Source: an uncultured Coriobacteriales bacterium (lineage in GTDB: Bacteria > Actinomycetota > Coriobacteriia > Coriobacteriales > Eggerthellaceae). From it: a DNA stretch of 28,364 nt. The notes beneath the pieces are model-generated. The model had not been told where the DNA came from. It worked only from the letters and a program-made list of their open reading frames with translations, and did not search any database. Positions 6,983 through 14,061 of the stretch are shown in pieces. The stretch spans positions 1 to 28,364 of the forward strand of contig CAMPNZ010000013.1 of the NCBI GenBank assembly GCA_946892075.1, written 5' to 3'. The position numbers and the translations under genes are program-made. Every line of letters starts with the position of its first letter. The first letter of the stretch is position 1.

Positions 6983-8299
6983 ATGAGTGAAATAATCGAT
7001 GTGTACGCGCGTGAAATTCTCGATTCGCGTGGCAATCCTACGCTTGAAGTGGAAGTAAATCTTGCGGATGGTTCTCGCGCGTGTGCGTGCGTTCCGTCAG
7101 GCGCATCAACAGGCTCGTTTGAGGCGTGTGAGCTGCGCGATGGCGATGAAAAGCGCTACGGTGGCAAGGGCGTTTTGCAGGCTGTTGACAACGTCATCAA
7201 CGAAATTGACGCCACGCTTTCGTGCGGATACGATGCCTCTCAGCAGCGCCTTATCGATGACGAACTCTGCGCGCTTGATGGCACGCCCAACAAATCGCGT
7301 TTAGGCGCCAATGCTTTGCTGGGAACGTCGCTTGCTGTTGCGCGTGCGCAAGCAACCAGCCTTGATATGCCGCTGTATCGCTATGTTGGCGGCCTTGGCG
7401 CAAATTTGTTGCCGTGTCCGATGATGAACATTTTGAATGGCGGCATGCACGCCGACAACACGGTCGACTTTCAAGAATACATGATTATGCCTGTTGGCGC
7501 CCCTAGTTTTGCCGAGGCGCTGCGTTGGTGTTCCGAAATTTATCACAGTCTTGCGCGCGTGTTGCACAAGCAGCATTTCAGCAGTGGCGTTGGCGACGAA
7601 GGCGGTTTTGCTCCGAACTTTACTACTAACGAAGAGCCGCTTATCTACATTACACAAGCCTGTAAAGAGGCTGGTTACAAGGTAGGGAGCGACATCGTGT
7701 TTGCGCTTGACCCCGCGTCAAGTGAGTTTTACGACGCGAAAACGCAACGCTATGTGCTTGCGGGCGAAAACCGCAGCCTAACCTCGCGCGAGATGGTCGA
7801 TTATTGGGAAGACTTAGTTTCGCGCTACCCGATTATTTCTATTGAAGATGGCATGGCGGAAGAAGATTGGGACGGCTGGAAGCAGCTTACTGATAGAATT
7901 GGCACGCGTGTGCAGCTGGTGGGCGACGATTTATTCGTAACTAATCCTCAACGTATTGAAAAGGGTATCCAGCTGGGCTGCGCGAATGCCGTGCTTATTA
8001 AAGTGAATCAAATTGGAACGCTCAGCGAGGCGCTTGATGCTATTTACCTGGCTAAAAAGGCTGGTTATGCGTGCATTATGAGCCATCGTTCAGGTGAGAC
8101 TGAAGACACAACCATTGCTGATTTATCGGTTGCGCTGCGATGTGGACAAATTAAGACGGGCGCGCCGTGTCGAAGCGATAGAGTTGCGAAATACAATCGT
8201 TTGCTTAAAATTGAAGAGGAACTTGCATCGGCAGCAAGCTATGCCGCCAACCGTGCATTTTCGGTGCCAATGCCCGATTTCAGCACGTACGGCAAGTAA
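6983..8299 (+). CDS. eno: Enolase
   Basis: Phosphopyruvate hydratase, converting 2-phosphoglycerate to phosphoenolpyruvate in glycolysis; cytoplasmic and Mg-dependent. At 438 aa it is of normal length. Expected motifs are all present: AREILDSRGNPTLEVEV at the N-terminus, SGASTG loop, GGMHADNTVDFQEYMI, the acid VGDEGGFAPN, metal ligands in FALDPASSEFY, SIEDGMAEEDW and VGDDLFVTN, the catalytic Lys in LIKVNQIGT, and SHRSGETEDTTIADL. ATG 6983 has GAAGGT 7-8 bases upstream. It is transcribed in the same direction as the flanking genes but has a 240-base gap in front, so it probably has its own promoter. Confidence 0.98.
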   Translation: MSEIIDVYAREILDSRGNPTLEVEVNLADGSRACACVPSGASTGSFEACELRDGDEKRYGGKGVLQAVDNVINEIDATLSCGYDASQQRLIDDELCALDGTPNKSRLGANALLGTSLAVARAQATSLDMPLYRYVGGLGANLLPCPMMNILNGGMHADNTVDFQEYMIMPVGAPSFAEALRWCSEIYHSLARVLHKQHFSSGVGDEGGFAPNFTTNEEPLIYITQACKEAGYKVGSDIVFALDPASSEFYDAKTQRYVLAGENRSLTSREMVDYWEDLVSRYPIISIEDGMAEEDWDGWKQLTDRIGTRVQLVGDDLFVTNPQRIEKGIQLGCANAVLIKVNQIGTLSEALDAIYLAKKAGYACIMSHRSGETEDTTIADLSVALRCGQIKTGAPCRSDRVAKYNRLLKIEEELASAASYAANRAFSVPMPDFSTYGK

Positions 8300-8316
8300 T
8301 TTCATGAACAAAGAAA

Positions 8317-8380
8317 GCGTGAAGGCGCGTGAAGGCGCGTGAAGGGGCGTGAAGAAGGTGCGTGAACTATGCGTGAAATG
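8317..8380 (+). repeat. 10-bp tandem repeat running into the moeA start
   Basis: Units starting with GCGTGAA occur at 8317, 8327, 8337, 8347 (10-bp period, GCGTGAAGGC/G), then at 8360 and 8371 with drifted spacing. The array supplies the GAAGAAGGT ribosome binding site of moeA, and its last unit covers the first codons of the gene (ATGCGTGAAATG from 8369). Slippage here would alter leader length and possibly translation. Confidence 0.75.
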
Positions 8381-9622
8381 ATTTCTCCCGAGGAAGCAAA
8401 AAGCCTCGTTTTAGCGGAAGCGCAGCCAACCGAGGTAGAGACGTGTTCGTTGATTGAAGCGCTTGGCAGACCCGTTGCTGAAAAAGTGCTTAGTACCTGC
8501 GATGTTGCTCCGTTTGCTCATAGCGCGATGGATGGCTATGCGCTGCGCTGCGCCGACATTGCGCACGCAAGCAGCGAACACCCCGTTAGTTTGTGTGTTT
8601 TAGGCGAACTGGCAGCAGGTGACTGGTTTGATGGCGAAGTGCAAGCAGGACAGTGCGTACGCATTATGACAGGTGCGCCGTTGCCTCAAGGCGCTGATAG
8701 CGTTGTGAAGTTTGAAATTGTGAAGGCTGATGCGGGCACCGCGCAGCCAGGCACCCGTGCGGTTTTTAGCGCTCCAACAGCGTTGCGCTCCAACATTCGT
8801 GAAGCGGGCGAAGAAGCAAAACAGGGCGATATTGTGATGTCTACCTCAGAGATAGTAAACCCTGCTGGCTTGGGATTTTTAGCAAGTTGCGGTGTGTCAT
8901 CGGTGCGCGTTCACAAAAAGCCGCGCGTAGCTATTATTTCCATTGGATCTGAGTTGGTTGATATTGCAAGCACGCCCACGCGCGCGCAAATTCGCAACTC
9001 AAACGCCTACGCGCTTTCAGCGAGTGCGCTTGAAGCAGGTGCTGTGGCAGATATTCGCCCGATTGTGCACGATTCACTTGACGATTTGAAAAAAGAGATT
9101 GAGTACTGCACCAGCTGTTATGATGTGGTTGTAACCAGCGGTGGCGCGTCGAATGGCGATTTCGATTTCATTAAGCCTGCCATAGATAGTTTGGGAACGC
9201 TTATGATGACAACCGTCAATATGCGTCCTGGAAAAGCGGTTGCCTTTGGGCTGGTACATGACGTGCCGGTGTTCGGTTTGCCGGGAAATCCCGCAGCTGC
9301 GTATGTGTCGTTTGAAATGTTTGTGCGCCCGACCTTGCGCAAAATGCAAGGATATACGTGCCTTGAGCGCGGCTTTGTGTGGGCGCACTTAGACGTTGAC
9401 GTTAAAAAGCGCGATCCGCGGCGCATTTACTTGCGTGCCCGTGTGCGTCGTGAGGGCGATAGTTATTATGTATCGCCTGCTCAAAACCAAAGTTCAGGTT
9501 TGTTCGGCGTTATTCAGTGTTCGAATTGCTTAGCAACGATACCCGAAGGCCTTGAATCAAAACACGCAGGTGACAAAGTGAAATGTATCTTGCTGGGCGT
9601 AAGCGAAGACAGCGTGTTTTAA
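8369..9622 (+). CDS. moeA: Molybdopterin molybdotransferase MoeA
   Basis: It inserts molybdate into adenylylated molybdopterin in the last step of molybdenum cofactor synthesis. The 417-aa protein has PFAHSAMDGYALR near residues 50-62, VRIMTGAPLPQGADSVV, NIREAGEEAKQGD, the MoCF-binding segment ISIGSELVD...RNSNAYALSA, VVTSGGASNGDFDFI, and MRPGKAVAFG...FGLPGNPAAAYVSFEMFVRP. ATG 8369 is supported by GAAGAAGGT 9 bases upstream; ATG 8378, three codons later, would also match the family N-terminus. The mogA/moaB-type gene follows 24 bases after the stop codon, so the two probably form an operon. Molybdate transport and moaA-type genes are not in the window. Confidence 0.95.
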   Translation: MREMISPEEAKSLVLAEAQPTEVETCSLIEALGRPVAEKVLSTCDVAPFAHSAMDGYALRCADIAHASSEHPVSLCVLGELAAGDWFDGEVQAGQCVRIMTGAPLPQGADSVVKFEIVKADAGTAQPGTRAVFSAPTALRSNIREAGEEAKQGDIVMSTSEIVNPAGLGFLASCGVSSVRVHKKPRVAIISIGSELVDIASTPTRAQIRNSNAYALSASALEAGAVADIRPIVHDSLDDLKKEIEYCTSCYDVVVTSGGASNGDFDFIKPAIDSLGTLMMTTVNMRPGKAVAFGLVHDVPVFGLPGNPAAAYVSFEMFVRPTLRKMQGYTCLERGFVWAHLDVDVKKRDPRRIYLRARVRREGDSYYVSPAQNQSSGLFGVIQCSNCLATIPEGLESKHAGDKVKCILLGVSEDSVF

Positions 9623-9646
9623 GCGCCTGTTGGGAGAGGATTATCC

Positions 9647-10129
9647 ATGACTAAACCTATTAGCTTTTGCGTAATTACCGCATCCGATACGCGCTCGCGT
9701 GCCGAGGATAGCGCAGGGGATGCACTTGAGAAGCTTATTGCGCACGAAGGGTGGAGCGTTTTGTCGCACGTGGTAGTAAAAGATGAAGTCAGCGACATTT
9801 CTGCAGCTATCGTGCACGCTGCCGACACGCTGCACGCTGACGTCATTTTGACCTGCGGCGGTAGTGGCTTGTCGATGCGCGATGTAACGCCGGAAGCCAC
9901 GCAGGCAGTGTGTCAGCGCAACGTTCCCGGTATTGCCGAGATGATGCGCGCGCATAGCCTTACCATCACGCCTTTTGCAGCGCTTTCGCGTGCCGTGTGC
10001 ATGCAGCGCAATTCCAGTTTGGTTGTAAATTTGCCAGGAAGCGAGAAAGCAGCGCGCGAAAATTGGGAAGCGCTCGTTGCGGTAATTCCCCATGCGGTTA
10101 AGATGACCGCAGGTGAAGGTCACAAATAG
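9647..10129 (+). CDS. MogA/MoaB family molybdopterin adenylyltransferase
   Basis: It is predicted to adenylylate molybdopterin, making the substrate used by the MoeA encoded just upstream. The 160-aa length and single MoCF-binding fold fit. The motif region reads TCGGSGLSMRDVTPEAT, against the more usual TTGGTG-x-GPRD-x-TPEA, followed by GIAEMMR, LSRAVCMQRNSSLVVNLPGSEKAARENW. The Asp used for catalysis and the TPEA segment are kept. Whether to call it mogA or moaB cannot be decided from the sequence alone. Start ATG 9647 has GAGAGGA about 7 bases upstream. Confidence 0.92.
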   Translation: MTKPISFCVITASDTRSRAEDSAGDALEKLIAHEGWSVLSHVVVKDEVSDISAAIVHAADTLHADVILTCGGSGLSMRDVTPEATQAVCQRNVPGIAEMMRAHSLTITPFAALSRAVCMQRNSSLVVNLPGSEKAARENWEALVAVIPHAVKMTAGEGHK

Positions 10130-10176
10130 CGCGTTTCGTTTCGTACACTTTATCTTTATCGACTGAAGGATACACT

Positions 10177-11550
10177 ATGACAGAGCTTCCAAATGGCTTC
10201 ACGGGAATGCCCCGTAGCCCGCGCAATGCGTTTGCGTCGCGCTCGTATATGGGCACGTCATCGCAGCAATCGTACGCGCCATCTGCGTCTGACTATGCGT
10301 TTAGCGCCGCCCAGCACCTTACGTTTCCAGCGCCGCTTGGCAGCTATGCGCGGGGTGCCGATGTGTATCCAACGGCCGCTTTTTCCGAGCGTGAGCTTGC
10401 CGAGCTTACGGGCACAAAGCGTCGCCATGCGTGGATTGAAATCGATTTGTCAGCGCTGCGCAATAATGTGCGTGAAGTGCGCAAACGCGTTAATTCGAAC
10501 GTGCATATTTTAGCTGTCGTAAAGGCAGACGCCTATGGTCACGGCGCGGTGGAAGTAGCGCGCGAAGCACTGAAAGCGGGTGCAAGTTTTCTGGCCGTTG
10601 CTACGGTTGAAGAGGGAATTCAGCTGCGCGACGCGCATATTAGCGCCCCTATTCTGATGCTGTCGCAGCCGCCCACAAGCGCCATCGAATTGTTACTGGC
10701 TTACCATATCATTCCGTCAATTTATGAAGTGCCGTTTGCGCTTGCGTACGGCGAATGTGCCGATGCGCACGGTGTAGAAGCGCCGTATCACCTGGCTGTG
10801 AACAGCGGGATGAACCGCATTGGCGTGCGCTACGATGAAGTGGGCGCGTTTTTGATGCAGGTTAATTTTCATCGCGCGCTGAAACTGGAAGGCATTTTTA
10901 CGCATTTTGCAACAGCAGACGAGCCGGAAGTGTTTGACTTCGAAATTCAAGTGCGCCGTTTTGAAGAAGCGCTGGCGCATGTGTTTCAAATGGGAATTGA
11001 CCCGGGCATTGTGCATGCGGCAAATTCTGCAGCCGCGCTTCGCTTCCCAAAAGTGCACTATCACATGGTGCGATGGGGTATTGGCATGTATGGGCACGCG
11101 CCGTTTCCGCAAGCGTACGAGTACGCAAACCTCAAGCCCGTGATGTCGGTGCATGCGCGCATTACGGCTGTTAAAACGGTTCCTATGAGCGAAGGCGTCA
11201 GTTACGGCTTCAACTATCGATCGCCTGGCAGCGTGAAAATTTGCACGATTCCCTTTGGCTATGCCGATGGCCTTGTACGCGCACTATCAGGCAAAATTGA
11301 TTTTCTGCTTAACGGTAAACGCGTTGCGCAAGTGGGAAATATTTGCATGGATCAGTGCATGTTTGAAGTAAATATGCGCTCGTTTGCATCGCGCATGCGC
11401 CTTGAACCGCAGGTAGGCGACGAAGTGGTGATTATCGGCACGCAAGGGGAAGGCTCCATTGCGCTGCATGAGCACACCAAAATTCTTAACACCATTCCCT
11501 ACGAGTTACTTATTGGCTTTTCCAAGCGCGCGTATCGCATTTTTACCTAG
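10177..11550 (+). CDS. alr: Alanine racemase with N-terminal extension
   Basis: PLP enzyme that makes D-alanine from L-alanine for peptidoglycan. The fold-type III barrel begins with HAWIEIDLSALRNN (residues 84-97). The PLP lysine is Lys116 in VVKADAYGHG and the catalytic tyrosine is Tyr343 in GVSYGFN; NICMDQCMFEV follows. At 457 aa it is about 80 residues longer than usual, all of it a Ser/Ala/Tyr-rich N-terminal tail without signal-peptide features. ATG 10177 has GAAGGA 7-8 bases upstream, which favours the long form; a GTG at 10363 with GGGGTG before it could give a shorter form. The gap to the preceding mogA-type gene is only 47 bases, so read-through is possible. Confidence 0.95.
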   Translation: MTELPNGFTGMPRSPRNAFASRSYMGTSSQQSYAPSASDYAFSAAQHLTFPAPLGSYARGADVYPTAAFSERELAELTGTKRRHAWIEIDLSALRNNVREVRKRVNSNVHILAVVKADAYGHGAVEVAREALKAGASFLAVATVEEGIQLRDAHISAPILMLSQPPTSAIELLLAYHIIPSIYEVPFALAYGECADAHGVEAPYHLAVNSGMNRIGVRYDEVGAFLMQVNFHRALKLEGIFTHFATADEPEVFDFEIQVRRFEEALAHVFQMGIDPGIVHAANSAAALRFPKVHYHMVRWGIGMYGHAPFPQAYEYANLKPVMSVHARITAVKTVPMSEGVSYGFNYRSPGSVKICTIPFGYADGLVRALSGKIDFLLNGKRVAQVGNICMDQCMFEVNMRSFASRMRLEPQVGDEVVIIGTQGEGSIALHEHTKILNTIPYELLIGFSKRAYRIFT

Positions 11551-11588
11551 CGTGTGCCTTGTGTAAAAGCGTGTGAAAGAATTGCATT

Positions 11589-13121
11589 GTGAATACCTTT
11601 ACCAACTCTGAACATAACGCGCCTCGTCAAAGCGCGCAAACTGAACCGCGCCTGTCAAAGGCCGATGCTGCGTTCGACCCCATCGCGTATATGACGCAAC
11701 CGCGTTTGCTTACCATTAGCTTGGGTCTTACGCGCATTCGCCGCCTGATGCAGCTTTTAGGAAACCCGCAGCAGCAGCTTCGTTTTGTGCATATTGCAGG
11801 CACGAATGGAAAAGGCTCGACAGCTGCATACATTCATTCTATTTTATGCAGTGCTGGCTATAAAACAGGTTTGTTCACCAGCCCGTATATCATCAACTTT
11901 GAAGAACGCATCCGCGTAAATGACACGCCTATTGCGCGTGATGCGCTGCACGACGTGGGGCTGCGTGTGCGCGATGCAGCGCTGCGTGTGCAGCAAGAAT
12001 GCAATGAACATCCTACTGAGTTTGAGCTTATAACCGCAGCTGCGTTATTGTATTTTGCGCAAGAGCGCTGCGATATTGTGGTGCTTGAAGTGGGCCTTGG
12101 CGGGCGCCTTGACTCAACGAATGTCATTTCCGCACCTGACGTGGCTGTTATAACGCGCATTGGCCTCGATCACATGGCGTTTTTAGGCTCGACGTGCGAA
12201 GAAATTGCCCACGAAAAAGCGGGCATCATCAAAGACGGCGGGCGCGTTGTTGCATGGAACGATACGAACGCCAGCGTGAACAAGGTGTTTCAAGATGCGT
12301 GCCATAAGCATCATGCCACGCTTTTCATGCCCTCGTTTGAGCAGGTGCAGTGCCTGGGGATTGCGGAGCCGTCTGTGGCGCCCAAGGAAGAAGAACCCAC
12401 GCCCGATTCGGTGTTGGCGTCTGAAACGCCGCAGCCACCCATTTCCGCATCTGCGCCATCCGTTCCGTACGAGAACGTCACGCAGCGTTTTTCCTACCAA
12501 GGCGAAGCGTACCACACGCATCTTTTGGGCTCGTATCAGCCCTATAACGCCGTGCTTGCGCTTGAAGCGGCGCGCGTGTTGCGCTCGCGCGGTTTTACGA
12601 TACCGCAAACAGCGCTGCATGAAGGCATTGCGTCTGCGCGTTGGCTTGGTCGCTTCGACGTGCGTTCTACCTGCAATGATTGGCGCTGCGTTGTGTGCGA
12701 CGGAGGTCACAATCCCCAAGGTGCGCGCGCGTTAGCGCAGTCAATCGACCGAGTGTTTCCCCATACCAAGTGCGTGTTTGTGATGAGCGTGCTTGCCGAT
12801 AAAAACTATGAAGCAATGATAGACGCGCTTCTCGATTATGCGTGCTTGTGGGTATGCGTAACCCCGCCCAGCCCGCGCGCGCTTTCAGCACACGACGCCT
12901 GCACCTGCGTTTCGCGCAAAGCGCACGAGTGCAACGCCACGTTATCGGTATGCGAAGCGCACTCGTACGATGACGCCATTGCCATTGTCGAAAACAGCGC
13001 TGCGGCACAAGGTGTTCCCGTAATATTTTTTGGCAGCCTTTATGCGCTGAAAGACACCTACGCTTCCCTTCATTCATCAGGCGTTCTACCGTCCACGCCG
13101 TGGGGTGTATCTAAAAAATAA
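11589..13121 (+). CDS. folC: Folylpolyglutamate synthase / dihydrofolate synthase
   Basis: Mur-ligase-type enzyme that adds glutamate to dihydropteroate and to folates, retaining them in the cell. Recognisable parts are the P-loop HIAGTNGKGST near residues 69-79, the substrate loop LFTSPYIINFEERIRVND, VVLEVGLGGRLDSTNV, GLDHMAFLGSTCEEIAHEKAGI, and VVCDGGHNPQGARALA in the C-terminal domain. At 510 aa it is longer than typical (about 430 aa): it has an N-terminal tail of about 25 residues and a Pro/Glu/Ser-rich insert near residues 261-290 between the domains. GTG 11589 has only a weak upstream GAAAGA. The start lies 38 bases after alr. Confidence 0.95.
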   Translation: MNTFTNSEHNAPRQSAQTEPRLSKADAAFDPIAYMTQPRLLTISLGLTRIRRLMQLLGNPQQQLRFVHIAGTNGKGSTAAYIHSILCSAGYKTGLFTSPYIINFEERIRVNDTPIARDALHDVGLRVRDAALRVQQECNEHPTEFELITAAALLYFAQERCDIVVLEVGLGGRLDSTNVISAPDVAVITRIGLDHMAFLGSTCEEIAHEKAGIIKDGGRVVAWNDTNASVNKVFQDACHKHHATLFMPSFEQVQCLGIAEPSVAPKEEEPTPDSVLASETPQPPISASAPSVPYENVTQRFSYQGEAYHTHLLGSYQPYNAVLALEAARVLRSRGFTIPQTALHEGIASARWLGRFDVRSTCNDWRCVVCDGGHNPQGARALAQSIDRVFPHTKCVFVMSVLADKNYEAMIDALLDYACLWVCVTPPSPRALSAHDACTCVSRKAHECNATLSVCEAHSYDDAIAIVENSAAAQGVPVIFFGSLYALKDTYASLHSSGVLPSTPWGVSKK

Positions 13122-13213
13122 GCTCGCGTACAAGTGGCGCGTTATGCGTTATGCTATGAGTAAGAAAATTCTACGGAACTGCCCGCGCCTATCCGCGTGC
13201 GTTTCTGTAGACA

Positions 13214-13249
13214 ACGCGTGTGAGCACGCACGTTTGTGCTGATACGCGT
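13214..13249 (+). other. Long imperfect hairpin in the hpf leader
   Basis: Bases 13214-13227 pair with 13236-13249 (ACGCGTGTGAGCAC with GTGCTGATACGCGT) over 14 positions, with one G-G mismatch and one G-U pair, around an 8-base loop. No T-run follows, so it is not an ordinary terminator for folC. It lies 55 bases before the hpf start codon and could be an RNA control element or a protein-binding site. Confidence 0.55.
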
Positions 13250-13303
13250 GTTGAATGGAGTTTTATCCAAAGGCAATCTTACGTTAGTAGAGAGGTGATC
13301 GGC

Positions 13304-13888
13304 ATGGACATTACCATTACAGGCCGCAAATTAACGGTTTCTGATGCGATGCGCGCATACGCAGAAGAAAAAGTTGGCAACTCAATGAAAGTTATGGACA
13401 TTCATCCTCTGTCTGCCGATGTTGTGTTAAGCATCGAGAAAAACCCAGCTATTGCTAATAAATGTAAATGCGAAGTAACGTTGCGCACGCACGGACACAT
13501 TATTCGCGTTGAAGAAATCGAAGAAGACATGTACGCTGCTATCGATGTTGCTGCCGCAAAAGTGCTTCGCCAGCTGCGTAAATTCAAAACGCGCGTGGTT
13601 GAGCGCAAGTTCCGCCCGTCCACAAAAGGCGAAGTGTCGTCGCTTAAGAATCTGCCTACGGCGCCTTTCGACCCCGATAAATTGATGGAAGAACTTGAAG
13701 GCGACGAAGAAGCCGTTGTGCGCGTCAAAGAGATGGAATTTCCGCCTCTTACCGAGCAAGAAGCGCTTATCCAGATCGATTTATTGGGCCACGACTTTTT
13801 CGTCTATACCGATCGCGACACCAATGTGAGCTGCGTGTTGTATCGTCGCGAAAATGGCGGCTACGGTCTTATTAAGCAAAAAGATTAA
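13304..13888 (+). CDS. hpf: Ribosome hibernation promoting factor, long form
   Basis: It binds the 30S decoding region and, in the long form, dimerises ribosomes into inactive 100S particles under stress. ATG 13304 is chosen because GAGGTGAT sits just upstream and MDITITGRKLTVSDAMRAYAEEKV is the family N-terminus; an in-frame GTG-type start at 13220 would add 28 unrelated residues. The product is 194 aa: an N-terminal HPF/RaiA domain (about 1-100), a charged linker, and the C-terminal dimerisation domain with FPPLTEQEALIQIDLLGHDF and YGLIKQKD. A 182-base gap with a strong hairpin precedes it, in line with independent regulation. Confidence 0.95.
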   Translation: MDITITGRKLTVSDAMRAYAEEKVGNSMKVMDIHPLSADVVLSIEKNPAIANKCKCEVTLRTHGHIIRVEEIEEDMYAAIDVAAAKVLRQLRKFKTRVVERKFRPSTKGEVSSLKNLPTAPFDPDKLMEELEGDEEAVVRVKEMEFPPLTEQEALIQIDLLGHDFFVYTDRDTNVSCVLYRRENGGYGLIKQKD

Positions 13889-13982
13889 GCGCTGCGTGTG
13901 CGCAAACGCGCGTGCTGTTTCGTTGCATACGTGCACATACGTGTGCGCGGCCTCGCTGCGGTAGATATCTTGAATTACAACA

Positions 13983-14050
13983 TCGTGCATAGGTACGCCT
14001 GTGCGAGCGCGTTATAATATCTTCTGACAGCTCGTGCATAATCGTGCATA
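13983..14050 (+). repeat. Three copies of TCGTGCATA around the glmU promoter
   Basis: The 9-base word TCGTGCATA occurs at 13983-13991, 14032-14040 and 14042-14050. The last two are spaced exactly 10 bp, one helical turn, and lie between the -10 box and the ribosome binding site. The first lies upstream of the -10. This arrangement suits a cooperative operator but no regulator is identified. Confidence 0.55.
14013..14018 (+). promoter_or_regulatory. -10 element upstream of glmU
   Basis: A perfect TATAAT lies 44 bases before the glmU start codon. No convincing -35 hexamer is present 16-18 bp upstream, so the promoter may need an activator. The TCGTGCATA repeats flank it. Confidence 0.45.
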
Positions 14051-14061
14051 AAGGAGAAAAG

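Noticed and set aside
13220..13303. Upstream start of hpf at 13220
   Set aside because: It overlaps the leader hairpin, lacks a ribosome binding site and adds residues not seen in the family; ATG 13304 has a good one.
13933..13946. Terminator after hpf
   Set aside because: GCACATACGTGTGC can form a 5-bp stem, but it is short and has no T-run after it.
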